Made by a program: the position numbers and the translations under genes | Notes under the pieces: model-generated | Told to the model about the DNA's origin: nothing | Database searches by the model: none | Seen by the model: only the letters and a program-made list of their open reading frames with translations | In this document: positions 47,358 through 56,579 of the stretch, in pieces | Numbering within the stretch: the first letter of the stretch is position 1 | Layout: every line of letters starts with the position of its first letter | From: Atlantibacter hermannii | GTDB taxonomy: Bacteria; Pseudomonadota; Gammaproteobacteria; Enterobacterales; Enterobacteriaceae | DNA length: 64,000 nt | Direction of reading: 5' to 3' | NCBI GenBank assembly: GCA_900635495.1 | Contig: LR134136.1 | Span: forward strand, 992,001 to 1,056,000

Positions 47358-48260
47358 ATGTCCGCCACATTAAAAGGGGTTATGCCCGCACTGCTTACGC
47401 CATTCGATCGCCAACAGCGACTGGATACGGAAAGCCTGCGCCGTCTGGTGCGATTTAACATTGAACAGGGGATCGACGGGTTGTATGTCGGCGGTTCTAC
47501 CGGCGAGGCGTTTGTCCAGAACATTGCCGAACGTGAGGAAGTGCTGGAAATCGTGGCTGAAGAAGCCAAAGGAAAAATCACGCTGATTGCCCATGTGGGC
47601 ACCGTCAGCACCGGAGAGAGCCAGCAGCTCGCCGAGGCTGCCAGCCGTTACGGCTACGATGCGGTTTCCGCGGTTACGCCGTTTTACTATCCGTTCAGTT
47701 TTGACGAGCATTGCGATCACTATCGGGCAATCATTGATTCTGCAAATGGTTTGCCGATGGTGGTGTATAACATTCCCGCGCTGAGTGGCGTTAAGCTAAG
47801 CCTCGATCAGATCAACACCCTGGTGACGCTGCCTGGCGTGGGCGCGCTGAAGCAGACCTCCGGCGATCTGTATCAGATGGAGCAGATCCGCCGCGCGCAC
47901 CCGGATCTGGTGCTTTATAACGGGTATGACGAAATTTTTGCGTCTGGCCTGCTGGCGGGGGCAGACGGCGGTATCGGCAGCACCTATAACATTATGGGCT
48001 GGCGCTATCAGGGGATTGTCAACGCGTTGAAAGAAGGCGACATCGCCAAAGCGCAGCGGTTGCAGACCCAGTGTAACGAGGTGATCGATCTGCTGATTAA
48101 AACCGGCGTGTTCCGTGGCCTGAAAACCGTTCTGCATTACATGGACGTCGTGGCATCGCCGCTGTGCCGTAAACCGTTCGCGCCGGTGGATGAAAAATAC
48201 CTGCCTGAACTGAAGGCATTAGCGCAACAGCTGCAACAAGAAAAACAACACCAGCACTAA
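47358..48260 (+). CDS. nanA: N-acetylneuraminate lyase NanA
   Basis: 300 residues from the ATG at 47358 (MSATLKGVMPALLTPF); the longer frame crosses the operator. TIM-barrel aldolase with the GGSTGEAF carboxylate-binding loop, the VVYNIPA tyrosine and the Schiff-base Lys in GALKQTSGDLY. It splits sialic acid to ManNAc and pyruvate, the first step of catabolism. Gene order nanA-nanT is as in E. coli. Confidence 0.96.
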   Translation: MSATLKGVMPALLTPFDRQQRLDTESLRRLVRFNIEQGIDGLYVGGSTGEAFVQNIAEREEVLEIVAEEAKGKITLIAHVGTVSTGESQQLAEAASRYGYDAVSAVTPFYYPFSFDEHCDHYRAIIDSANGLPMVVYNIPALSGVKLSLDQINTLVTLPGVGALKQTSGDLYQMEQIRRAHPDLVLYNGYDEIFASGLLAGADGGIGSTYNIMGWRYQGIVNALKEGDIAKAQRLQTQCNEVIDLLIKTGVFRGLKTVLHYMDVVASPLCRKPFAPVDEKYLPELKALAQQLQQEKQHQH

Positions 48261-48265
48261 CAACC

Positions 48266-48290
48266 GGATGCCGGAGCCATCCGGCATCGC
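48266..48290. repeat. intercistronic hairpin (REP-like)
   Basis: GATGCCGG (48268-48275) and CCGGCATC (48281-48288) form an eight-pair stem between nanA and nanT, with GC-rich sequence like REP elements. It could stabilise nanA mRNA or weaken nanT. Confidence 0.55.
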
Positions 48291-48329
48291 CTTACCCGCA
48301 CCCTACATGACGCGTTTCGGGAGACTCCA

Positions 48330-49820
48330 ATGAGTATCACAACCCAGAATATCCCGTGGTATCGCCATCTCAACCGGAACCAGTGGCGCGCTTTTTCCGC
48401 CGCCTGGTTGGGTTATTTGCTTGATGGTTTTGATTTTGTGCTGATTGCCCTGGTCCTGACTGAAATTCAGGGCGAGTTTGGTTTAACCACGGTGCAGGCC
48501 GCCAGCCTGATTTCCGCTGCGTTTATTTCCCGCTGGTTCGGCGGCCTGATGCTGGGCGCCATGGGCGATCGTTACGGACGCCGCCTGGCGATGGTCTCCA
48601 GTATTGTCCTGTTCTCCGTGGGGACGCTGGCCTGCGGCCTCGCGCCTGGCTACACCACCATGTTTATCGCCCGTCTGGTGATTGGCATGGGAATGGCTGG
48701 CGAATACGGCTCCAGCGCGACCTATGTGATTGAAAGCTGGCCAAAGCACTTGCGTAATAAAGCCAGCGGCTTTTTGATTTCCGGCTTCTCCGTCGGCGCG
48801 GTCGTGGCTGCGCAGGTGTACAGCCTGGTGGTGCCGGTTTGGGGATGGCGCGCGCTGTTTTTCATCGGCATTTTGCCGATTATTTTTGCCCTGTGGCTCA
48901 GGAAAAACATTCCGGAAGCCGAAGACTGGAAACAAAAGCACGCAGGCAAAGCGCCGGTACGCACCATGGTGGATATCCTCTATCGCGGCGAGCATCGTGT
49001 CCTTAACGTACTGCTGACCCTTATCGCGGCAACCGCGCTGTGGTTCTGCTTCGCTGGCCAGTTAAATAATGCGGCTATCGTGGCGGTGCTCGGACTGTTG
49101 TGCGCGGGGATTTTTATCAGTTTTATGGTGCAGAGCAGCGGCAAGCGCTGGCCGACCGGCGTGACGCTGATGGTCGTGGTGCTGTTCGCGTTTCTGTACT
49201 CCTGGCCGATTCAGGCGCTGCTGCCGACCTATTTAAAAACCGAGCTGGCTTACGATCCGACCACGGTCGCCCGGGTGCTGTTTTTTAGCGGATTCGGCGC
49301 GGCGGTAGGCTGCTGCGTGGGCGGTTTCCTCGGCGACTGGCTGGGCACCCGCAAAGCCTATGTATGCAGCCTGCTGGCCTCGCAGTTGCTGATTATTCCG
49401 GTGTTCGCTATCGGCGGCACTAACGTGTGGGTACTGGGCTTGTTGCTGTTTTTCCAGCAGATGTTGGGGCAGGGAATTTCCGGCATCCTGCCGAAGTTGA
49501 TCGGCGGCTATTTTGATACCGATCAGCGGGCCGCCGGGCTGGGCTTTACCTATAATGTCGGCGCGCTGGGTGGCGCACTGGCACCGATTATCGGTGCGCT
49601 GATTGCTCAACGTCTTGATTTGGGAACCGCGCTGGGTTCGCTGTCATTCAGCCTGACGTTTGTGGTGATCCTGCTGATTGGCCTGGATATGCCGTCCCGT
49701 GTTCAGCGCTGGTTGCGTCCTGAGGCGTTGCGTACCCACGACGCCATCGACGGCAAACCGTTCAGCGGCGCGGTGGTAAAGCCGGTAAAGACGCGTGAAC
49801 TGGTGAAAAGCAAAAGCTAA
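48330..49820 (+). CDS. nanT: sialic acid:H+ symporter NanT
   Basis: 496 residues, the E. coli length. MFS transporter with about 14 hydrophobic segments, LGYLLDGFDFVLIALVLTE at the start, GAMGDRYGRRLAM in the first cytoplasmic loop and GGFLGDWLGTRKAY in the second half. It imports N-acetylneuraminate over the inner membrane. A GGGAG ribosome-binding site precedes it. Its last four bases overlap the end of the convergent rpiR-type gene. Confidence 0.95.
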   Translation: MSITTQNIPWYRHLNRNQWRAFSAAWLGYLLDGFDFVLIALVLTEIQGEFGLTTVQAASLISAAFISRWFGGLMLGAMGDRYGRRLAMVSSIVLFSVGTLACGLAPGYTTMFIARLVIGMGMAGEYGSSATYVIESWPKHLRNKASGFLISGFSVGAVVAAQVYSLVVPVWGWRALFFIGILPIIFALWLRKNIPEAEDWKQKHAGKAPVRTMVDILYRGEHRVLNVLLTLIAATALWFCFAGQLNNAAIVAVLGLLCAGIFISFMVQSSGKRWPTGVTLMVVVLFAFLYSWPIQALLPTYLKTELAYDPTTVARVLFFSGFGAAVGCCVGGFLGDWLGTRKAYVCSLLASQLLIIPVFAIGGTNVWVLGLLLFFQQMLGQGISGILPKLIGGYFDTDQRAAGLGFTYNVGALGGALAPIIGALIAQRLDLGTALGSLSFSLTFVVILLIGLDMPSRVQRWLRPEALRTHDAIDGKPFSGAVVKPVKTRELVKSKS

Positions 49821-50692
49821 GGCTTGAGCGCCGCCATCGTTTTTAACTTATTCGCCCGGGCCTGGTCCGGGCGAGCCTGCACCAGCAAGCTGTATATCAT
49901 GTCCAGTACAAATGCCTGCGCCACCCGTGTCGCCAGCGAGTCGCCCTGTAGTTCACCCTGATGGTGACCGTTGATCAACGCAATGTCCGCCTGTTCCAGC
50001 AACGGGGTGCCAAGATGATGGGTAAGGGCAATGGTGGTCGCGCCAGCCTGTTTTGCCAGACGCAGCGCCTTTACCGTTTCAGGCGACGCGCCGGAATGAC
50101 TGATAGCAATAGCGACATCGCCCGCTCCTAACAATGCCGCCTGCATGGCCATCTCGTGGTTATCGTGCAACGCCACGGCCCGTAATCCCACGCGCATCAG
50201 CTTGTGTTTCATTTCCCGGGCGCTGATCCCCGACGATCCCACGCCAAACAGATAAACCGTCGCGGCCTTTAACAGCGCGGCTACCGCGTGCCGCACCTGT
50301 TGCGCATCCAGCAGCGTACGGGTTTGCGACAGCACGCTGTGCACGGTTTCCTGAAGTTTCGCGCTGACCGCGTCCACGTCGTCATCCGGCGTGATATCCA
50401 CGTCCAGCATCGTATCGCTGCGCGCCAGCTCAATAGTCAGGTCGCGTTTAAAATCCTGAAAGCCGCGATAGCCCAGCAGGCGGCAAAACCGCACGATGGA
50501 AGCTTCGCCTGCACGGGCATCCTGCGCCAGACCCGCCACGGTGAGCGTGGTCGTCCGCTGGGGATGCTGCAAAATAAACTGGGCGATACGTTGGCTGGTG
50601 CGGCTCAGGCTGCTTTGCATGGCCCCGAGCGTGGCGAGGATTTTGCCGGGTTGCAGCGGCGGAACGGTGAAGACCTCGGGTGTATTATTCAT
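49817..50692 (-). CDS. RpiR/MurR-family transcriptional regulator
   Basis: 291 residues from the ATG at 50692, which has AGGA before it; the longer frame to 50788 adds a non-conserved leader. An HTH_6 domain (LTVAGLAQDARAGEASIVRFCRLLGYRGFQDFKRDL) precedes a SIS sugar-phosphate-binding domain (VYLFGVGSSGISAREMKHKLMRVG, IAISHSGASPETVKALRLAK). The ligand is probably an amino-sugar phosphate such as ManNAc-6-P. In Vibrio, sialic acid genes are regulated by an RpiR-type NanR, so this may control nanE-nanK-nanQ here. It converges on nanT. Confidence 0.82.
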   Translation of the reverse strand: MNNTPEVFTVPPLQPGKILATLGAMQSSLSRTSQRIAQFILQHPQRTTTLTVAGLAQDARAGEASIVRFCRLLGYRGFQDFKRDLTIELARSDTMLDVDITPDDDVDAVSAKLQETVHSVLSQTRTLLDAQQVRHAVAALLKAATVYLFGVGSSGISAREMKHKLMRVGLRAVALHDNHEMAMQAALLGAGDVAIAISHSGASPETVKALRLAKQAGATTIALTHHLGTPLLEQADIALINGHHQGELQGDSLATRVAQAFVLDMIYSLLVQARPDQARANKLKTMAALKP

Positions 50693-50950
50693 CGCTATCC
50701 TGAACAGGCCTCCATCAAATCCCCCGCAACATCGGGTTAATCGCGTTTCGAATGTCATTATCCCATTGGCGCAGCCCGGCAATCTCATCGCCAGTGCCTT
50801 TGCATATCCGTGGTCATCAGCCGGTAACGCGCAACACTGCTATTTGCCAGTGGATTGCCTTTCCGGGAAACCTTATCAGACAGCAGGCGAGTATATGTTA
50901 TTAAAAAGGAGAATTCAGGCGCTGTAAAACGGGCGTATGTCGCGATTAAC

Positions 50951-50983
50951 TAAAAAATGCCGCGACGGGGGATGTACGCGGCA
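50951..50983 (-). terminator. terminator of nanE-nanK-nanQ
   Basis: TGCCGCG (50958-50964) pairs with CGCGGCA (50977-50983); on the minus strand a T-run (50957 back to 50952) follows. It is 23 bases beyond the nanQ stop. Confidence 0.75.
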
Positions 50984-51005
50984 AAAGTCTCAACAGGCAA
51001 GACGA

Positions 51006-51479
51006 TCAGCAAACGGGAAACAGTGCTTCCCGGTGAAGTTTAATCACCACTTTTTTCAGCGGACTGCGCAGAGTGTCATGGCAACCCGGCTTGTGCGGTT
51101 CGCCGGGCATAAAGATGGCGAACATGCCCGCTTCAAGGTGAAGGGTCTGAGGATTGTGGATGGCACGGCACAGCTGGTAGTCCTGTTCAGGATGCCACTC
51201 TTCCAGTTCGCGGGCGCTTTCAGCGACGCCGTAGTGGATCGTTTCCTGGCCTTCCAGCAGCAGTTGAATATCGATATACGCACGATGCAGTTCCGCTTTT
51301 TTCTCATCGGGCGGCTGGGTGGTGAGGGTCATCACATTCATAAACAGCCGTTCCCCGTCGAGGGTATAGCTGTCCGGCGCTTTCTGCGCCGGGTTGTGCG
51401 CCAGCGCCTGAACGATGGCGTCATACAGCGGCTGCGCTAAACCTGCTTGCGCGAGATGGTCAATATGGCCGGTAATCAT
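51006..51479 (-). CDS. nanQ: N-acetylneuraminate anomerase NanQ (YhcH)
   Basis: 157 residues, cupin-like YhcH/DUF386 family, with LFMNVMTLTTQPPDEKKAE and the metal-site His region PGEPHKPGCH. It speeds anomer conversion of sialic acid after uptake. Third gene of the nanE-nanK-nanQ operon, three bases after the nanK stop. Confidence 0.9.
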   Translation of the reverse strand: MITGHIDHLAQAGLAQPLYDAIVQALAHNPAQKAPDSYTLDGERLFMNVMTLTTQPPDEKKAELHRAYIDIQLLLEGQETIHYGVAESARELEEWHPEQDYQLCRAIHNPQTLHLEAGMFAIFMPGEPHKPGCHDTLRSPLKKVVIKLHREALFPVC

Positions 51480-51482
51480 CCT

Positions 51483-52349
51483 TTACTCCTTAGCGAATAA
51501 TGCCGCGCCCAGTAAACCCGCATCCTGGCGGTAACGGGCGGGTAACAGTTCAACATGGTAAATGGCCGGCTCTTGCGCCAGGGCGGCCTTCACGCGATCG
51601 AGATAGCCCGCGGCAAGCCCGACGCTGCCGCCCATCACCACGCACTGGCAGTCAAACGCGGCTTTGGTGTCGGCAATCAGGCGCGCCAGCGTGCGGGCAG
51701 AGCGTTCGACCAGCGCCAGCGCCTGCGGATGACCCTGCTGAGCCTGAGCGAAGAGGGCTCTGGCATCCAGTCCGGCTAACTCATCCCGCGCCGCAGCGGC
51801 AATCCCGCGTCCGGAGGCGATGGCTTCGACACAGCCGGTACGCCCGCAGCCGCAGCGCGGTCCGGACGGATCGGCCAGCGTGTGGCCCAGATGCCCGGCG
51901 AGCCCGCCGGGGCTCTGCAACAGTTTTCCATGCGCGATTACGCCGCCGCCGACGCCGGTGGAGACGGTCAGGAACACCATATGTTCCACCGGGGTCGCGA
52001 GGGCGTGATATTCAGCCAGGGCAGCAGCCTGCGCGTCATTCAGGGCAATGCCCGGCAAACCGGTGAGATGCTTCAGGTAGTGAGTCAGCGGGAAGTTTTC
52101 CAGCCCGCCGAGGTTGGACGGGTTGATCGCTGTCAGAATGCCATCCTGAATAATGCCGGTTGAGGCGACGGCAAAGCGGGTTGCCTGCCCGGAAAGCGGC
52201 GCGACCAGCTCCCGCAGGGCCGTTTCCAGCGCCTCCGGCGTTTTGCTGGCGGGGGTCGGCAGTTCACGACGCGCGATGATTGTGAAATTATCGTCGACCA
52301 GCGCCGCTGCCAGTTTGGTGCCGCCAATGTCTATCGCCAGTGTGGTCAT
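51483..52349 (-). CDS. nanK: N-acetylmannosamine kinase NanK
   Basis: 288 residues from the ATG at 52349 (MTTLAIDIGGTKLAAALVDD); the longer frame overlaps nanE in another frame and is not plausible. ROK family, with the phosphate loop IDIGGTK, the catalytic Asp region IALNDAQAAALAE and the zinc-binding CGCGRTGCVEAIASGRG. It phosphorylates ManNAc to ManNAc-6-P. Overlaps nanE by four bases (ATGA). Confidence 0.95.
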   Translation of the reverse strand: MTTLAIDIGGTKLAAALVDDNFTIIARRELPTPASKTPEALETALRELVAPLSGQATRFAVASTGIIQDGILTAINPSNLGGLENFPLTHYLKHLTGLPGIALNDAQAAALAEYHALATPVEHMVFLTVSTGVGGGVIAHGKLLQSPGGLAGHLGHTLADPSGPRCGCGRTGCVEAIASGRGIAAAARDELAGLDARALFAQAQQGHPQALALVERSARTLARLIADTKAAFDCQCVVMGGSVGLAAGYLDRVKAALAQEPAIYHVELLPARYRQDAGLLGAALFAKE

Positions 52350-53035
52350 TTTTGGCTGTCCTGCATGGCATCCCGGAACCACTGACACACATGCTCCAGC
52401 CGGGTGATCGCAGAGCCGACGGTCACCGCGAATGCGCCGTGGCGTAGTGCCTGCGCCGCCAGATCGGGGGTGTTGTAGCGGCCTTCCGCCATGACCCGGC
52501 ACCCCTTCGCCGCCAGCGCTGAGACCAGCGCCAGGTCCGGTTCTTTGGGGCTGACGTCTGAGGTATAGCCGGACAGCGTGGTGCCGATGAGTTCAGCCCC
52601 AAGTTGATGGCAGGCCAGCCCGTCTTCCAGCGATGAACAGTCCGCCATCGCCAACAGCCCATGATGATGAATGCGTGCCAGCAACGCCTGTGTGCTTGCC
52701 GGGCGTGGGCGCGCCGTTCCGTCAAAGGCAATGATATCTGCGCCTGCGGCGGCGAGGGCATCCACATCTTCCAGCCAGGGCGTAATGCGAACCGGAAAGT
52801 CAGGTAAATCGCGTTTGATGATGCCGATGATCGGCGCAGAAACCCGAGAGCGCGTGGCTTTGAGATTGAGGATACCTTCGATGCGCAGCCCCGCCGCGCC
52901 CACCTGCTCGGCAGCCTGCGCCATTGCCGCGACAATCTCTGGCTTATCAAGTGGGCTACCCGGCACCGGCTGGCAGGAGACAATCAATCCGCCGAGGTGA
53001 TTAACGCGGTCTTCCAGTTGGTTGAGCAATGACAT
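52346..53035 (-). CDS. nanE: N-acetylmannosamine-6-phosphate 2-epimerase NanE
   Basis: 229 residues from the ATG at 53035 (MSLLNQLEDRV), with GGAG upstream; two codons shorter than the longest frame and in line with E. coli. TIM barrel with GLIVSCQPVPGSPLDKPEIV, IGIIKRDLPD and the catalytic-site AEGRYNTP. It converts ManNAc-6-P to GlcNAc-6-P for NagA/NagB. First gene of its operon. Confidence 0.95.
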   Translation of the reverse strand: MSLLNQLEDRVNHLGGLIVSCQPVPGSPLDKPEIVAAMAQAAEQVGAAGLRIEGILNLKATRSRVSAPIIGIIKRDLPDFPVRITPWLEDVDALAAAGADIIAFDGTARPRPASTQALLARIHHHGLLAMADCSSLEDGLACHQLGAELIGTTLSGYTSDVSPKEPDLALVSALAAKGCRVMAEGRYNTPDLAAQALRHGAFAVTVGSAITRLEHVCQWFRDAMQDSQK

Positions 53036-53158
53036 TATCACTCCACTTTAAAAAATAATATGAAATTACGCTCCAAAAGAAGATAAAGAGCGTACCGGCA
53101 GGCTGCAACCTTTCATACCAGGTTATGTGAAGTATATTGGATTTTTGAATGCGGACGA

Positions 53159-53635
53159 TTACTCGCCCGCTTTTTGCTCGGCTTTGATTTCGCGGATTAA
53201 CCGGTCGGCATATTCCCCGACAATCATTTCTACCGCTTCACTGCGGGTCACACCGCTAAGCATCGAAATCAGCTCAATTTTTTGCAGGATCGACATTTTT
53301 AACGACAGCGACACCGCTTTTTTCTTTTCTTTATCCAGCGAAACGACGTTTACGGTTTGGGCGGGTTTAAGCTGCGCATTCGCAGTGAGCGCTTCGCTCA
53401 TGCGGCGTAGCTGTTTTTTATTCAGCAGGCCCGGATCAACAAGCTGGTAGGCGTGGCTCGCTTTGCTGTATTTAATATCCGCGGAATAGGACTCGCGTAA
53501 ATCCTTGAGCGCCCGGGTCAGGGTCGGTTCAGAACAGGCTAGCGCAGTGATAATTTTTGCGGCAGTGACAGGTTTGCCAGGCCCCAGAATGGTGGCCAGC
53601 TTATAAACTCGGGCTTGTCGCGTACTCAGTTGCAT
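53159..53635 (-). CDS. terW: tellurite resistance regulator TerW
   Basis: 158 residues. An N-terminal winged-helix (STRQARVYKLATILGPG, LACSEPTLTRALKDLRESY) and a basic C-terminal helix-rich part. Length and sequence look like TerW, the DNA-binding protein found upstream of ter operons and reported to control terZABCDEF. It follows the minus-strand biosynthetic operon after 136 bases and may have its own promoter. Confidence 0.85.
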   Translation of the reverse strand: MQLSTRQARVYKLATILGPGKPVTAAKIITALACSEPTLTRALKDLRESYSADIKYSKASHAYQLVDPGLLNKKQLRRMSEALTANAQLKPAQTVNVVSLDKEKKKAVSLSLKMSILQKIELISMLSGVTRSEAVEMIVGEYADRLIREIKAEQKAGE

Positions 53636-53771
53636 AATCGGTATCGGCCTGCGTTCAATGTTCAGGTTAAGCGTTTAAAAGACGCGGCGTAAAATCATCA
53701 TCAGCGACGCGGGAACGGGCAATCTGTTCCTGAAAAAATCTGCGCCTCGTTGTCCATTGATTGCATTTTGC

Positions 53772-54728
53772 TTAATTTTTGAGCGTTGCGGTCACCAGGC
53801 GGATCCCGTCCGGCGTCTGTTCAGTGGCGATGCCGTAAACCTGAGCGCGGGCCAGAATGGCTGAAGCCCAGCGCCGGTGGGTTGCCGGTTCGCACATGGT
53901 GCCCTGAGATTTAAATACCGCCTGGGTCGAATTCAGGATACGCAACGCATCGGCATGATCGGCGGGCGAGACCATCAGCGCCGCTTCTATTTTGCTGATT
54001 TGATTAGGATGAATCGCCGTTTTGCCTACCAGCCCGTGGGCCATATCCAGCGCCAGTTCCCGGTCCATAATCTGATGATCGTCGATGTGTTCGCATACCG
54101 GCGCAGTAAGGGCGAAATCCCGCGACGCGAAAACGGCCACCAGCATTTTGATCGCATAGCCCATCGGCCCATCGTAAAGGGTCAAATGGCGCGAACGACG
54201 CAGGGAAATCACATTCATCAAATCATTGCCGCCAATGCGCAGGGCGATAATGCGTGTATGACAGGGGTGATTCAGTAACGTGGTCGCCAGTTCGCGCATC
54301 TGCAGCACGTCGAACACCTCTTCGGTTTCCAGCGTCGGCATCATGCACAGCTCGGTCGGCTCCAGGATGCGCCACCAGACCGGCAGGGCGGCCAGCGTGA
54401 ATTTCGGCAGTACGAAGCCGTCGATGGCGCTGATATCCATCTCCCGCACCAGCATCTCGCCCATAGCGGTATCGCGTGGGCGGATAAAGACCAGCGGCCA
54501 GCACGCGTTGCCCTGAGCGGTTTTTGCCTGCGCCAGTTGGGTCAGCAATGCGCGCAGATTATTCAGCGCCTGGGGAATATCCTGTTCGCTGACCGCATCC
54601 TCCAGGCAGATCACCAGCGAGCGCAGCCCGCTGATTTTGTTGTGCAGGATGGCGTCAGCAATATCGGTGCGGGTTGCGGGCATATACAGCGTTGCGCCCA
54701 GCCGCCAGGGGGAAAGCCGTTTATCCAT
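53772..54728 (-). CDS. HpcH/HpaI (CitE-like) aldolase of the Ter module
   Basis: 318 residues. CitE/HpcH-type TIM barrel: SLVICLEDAVSEQDIP, VFIRPRDTAMGEM, PTLETEEVFDV and GKTAIHPNQISKIE. Such enzymes make or break C-C bonds in acyl-CoA or sugar-like substrates with Mg2+. Last of five overlapping minus-strand genes that accompany ter operons and are thought to make an unknown ribosyl or nucleoside-like product. Its start overlaps the previous stop. Confidence 0.85.
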   Translation of the reverse strand: MDKRLSPWRLGATLYMPATRTDIADAILHNKISGLRSLVICLEDAVSEQDIPQALNNLRALLTQLAQAKTAQGNACWPLVFIRPRDTAMGEMLVREMDISAIDGFVLPKFTLAALPVWWRILEPTELCMMPTLETEEVFDVLQMRELATTLLNHPCHTRIIALRIGGNDLMNVISLRRSRHLTLYDGPMGYAIKMLVAVFASRDFALTAPVCEHIDDHQIMDRELALDMAHGLVGKTAIHPNQISKIEAALMVSPADHADALRILNSTQAVFKSQGTMCEPATHRRWASAILARAQVYGIATEQTPDGIRLVTATLKN

Positions 54729-55807
54729 CAGAGCACCTTTTTAATGATTGTGACCGCCCGGTACTGACCAATCGCGTCACCCACCTCGGTGATCGCGATG
54801 CCTTTTTCACGCGCCAGATGGACCAGCAGCGCCACGTCGGGATCGTCCGCAGTGCGTACCAGCACATGATCCGGCACCCGGCGCAGCACCGCGCGGGTGG
54901 CTTCGGCGATACCGGGTTTAATGCGGTTAATACTGGCGATCTGCCAGGTTTCCGCCAGCGTATGGATGACGTGTTCACTGCGTTGCTGAAGCTGGGTTTT
55001 TCTTGCGTCCGACAGATCGCCACGGGGCAGGGTCGTGAAATCCAGTCGCTGACGGTATTGCGCGACGGTATCCACCAGCATGCGGCTGCATTCGAACTCC
55101 GCCAGGTGATCGCAAACCACGCAGCCGTGCAGACCGTCGCCAGACCAGATAGAGCGCGAAATCATGCCGGACACCGGCGCGCCCATAATGCCGAACGGGA
55201 TCAGCCAGTCATCATCGCTGGCGGCGAGCCAGGCTTTGCCGCACGGATCGGCGAGTACGGCCAGCCGGGGTTCTTCCGGGTAGCCGGGACGGTGACGTAA
55301 ACTCCGGCGCAGTTCGCCGGAAATGGCGCCTTTACCGGTCCATCCGTCGACAAACACAATCCCTTTCGTGCCGTGACGCGATTCCATCCAAGCCAGTGCT
55401 GCTTCATCAATACCGCGATCGCGAATAATGCTAATACCGTAATGATGGGATGTTTTGCCCATCTCACGCAGGGTCTGATGCAGCATCACGCCCAGCGGTA
55501 CGCCAGCGCGCACCAGGCTTGCCAGCACGATCGGCGTATCGCCAAAGCGCTCCGCCAGCGCCTGCGCCAGCATCGCCACTTCTTTGGCTAACCGCTCTGC
55601 GCCGCGATCCAGCGCCCGGGAGAAAATATCCAGATGCCACGGCGTAGGGGCGGGCTCCTGGCTCAGCATGTCGGAATAGTGGCGCGCACCGGACTGGATC
55701 AACTGCTCTTTCTGATCCACCGGCGTCATTTCTATCTCGACCGGCTGGAGCAAAAAGTGAACGTCCTGCGGTAAATAGGAGCCGGAAAACGGCGTAAAGT
55801 CAGTCAT
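54728..55807 (-). CDS. PRTase-like protein with PELOTA RNA-binding domain (StiP family)
   Basis: 359 residues from the ATG at 55807, chosen because it overlaps the stop of the HAD gene; the longer frame adds 13 codons inside it. The N-terminal 270 residues are a phosphoribosyltransferase-like/StiP domain (VLASLVRAGVPLGVMLHQTL, IVFVDGWTGKGAIS). The C-terminal ~80 residues (VPDHVLVRTADDPDVALLVH, EKGIAITEVGDAIGQYR) form a PELOTA-type RNA-binding fold. Known to be linked to Ter operons. The reaction is unknown. Confidence 0.82.
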   Translation of the reverse strand: MTDFTPFSGSYLPQDVHFLLQPVEIEMTPVDQKEQLIQSGARHYSDMLSQEPAPTPWHLDIFSRALDRGAERLAKEVAMLAQALAERFGDTPIVLASLVRAGVPLGVMLHQTLREMGKTSHHYGISIIRDRGIDEAALAWMESRHGTKGIVFVDGWTGKGAISGELRRSLRHRPGYPEEPRLAVLADPCGKAWLAASDDDWLIPFGIMGAPVSGMISRSIWSGDGLHGCVVCDHLAEFECSRMLVDTVAQYRQRLDFTTLPRGDLSDARKTQLQQRSEHVIHTLAETWQIASINRIKPGIAEATRAVLRRVPDHVLVRTADDPDVALLVHLAREKGIAITEVGDAIGQYRAVTIIKKVL

Positions 55808-56579
55808 ACAGTTCTCCGAAAAGCGTTTGGGTAATGTGCCGGGCAAACTGGCTCTGGCGCGGCAGGCCGAACCAGGTACAGAGCCGCATAAACCGGTGAT
55901 CGCTTAAGCTGTCGCCGAGACCGATGACCGGGAAGACGCCGCGCTGTTGGCGCAGTTTTTCCAGCAAATACGTGACCGCCAGCCCTTTCTCCACCACCGT
56001 TGGCAACCAGGCGACGTTATTGCTGTTGCGATGGATGTAGTAGCCCTCTGTCGGGAATGTGCGTTCAATTTCATCGGCGATGGCGTTCAGCTCGTCAAGA
56101 CGGGTGCTGTCACGGTGTTTCATCACCAGATAGACCGGTACTTCGCCGTATTCATAGTTGATGCGCGCCCAGCCGTTGATATTGCGCGCCGCCATCATTT
56201 CCGTGATCGCGCTCTGCATCGCCAGCAGCTTGTCGGCATAGGGCTGGAGTTTCGCCAGCATCAATGCCCGCCATGTCTCATCCGGGTTACCTTGCGGGTC
56301 GAGGATCACCGCGCCGTGGGTCGTCACCGCCCATGAGCGGAACGGAATGGTGACGCGGGCAATCTCTTCGGTGCCGCGTGCCGTCACCGGGATCAGCTCG
56401 GCATGCTCCAGCATCCAGTCCACCAGCATCGCTTGTTCTTCGGTCATAAAGCTGCGCGGCTCAAGACTGCGATCCAGCGCGCCCGTGCGGAAAGGCGCCA
56501 GATCCAGTTCATCCACCATCTTGCGGCGAGTCTGGAATAATGTGTCGTCGAGATCGGAAAAAATAACCGGTCTATTCAT
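55800..56579 (-). CDS. HAD-family phosphatase of the Ter module
   Basis: 259 residues. HAD motif I DLDDTLFQTRR, motif II in PVTARG, the conserved Lys region VVEKGLAVTYLLEKL and motif IV GLGDSLSDHRFM are all present. Probably removes phosphate from a small metabolite made by the other enzymes of the operon. Overlaps both neighbours by eight bases. Confidence 0.88.
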   Translation of the reverse strand: MNRPVIFSDLDDTLFQTRRKMVDELDLAPFRTGALDRSLEPRSFMTEEQAMLVDWMLEHAELIPVTARGTEEIARVTIPFRSWAVTTHGAVILDPQGNPDETWRALMLAKLQPYADKLLAMQSAITEMMAARNINGWARINYEYGEVPVYLVMKHRDSTRLDELNAIADEIERTFPTEGYYIHRNSNNVAWLPTVVEKGLAVTYLLEKLRQQRGVFPVIGLGDSLSDHRFMRLCTWFGLPRQSQFARHITQTLFGELYD

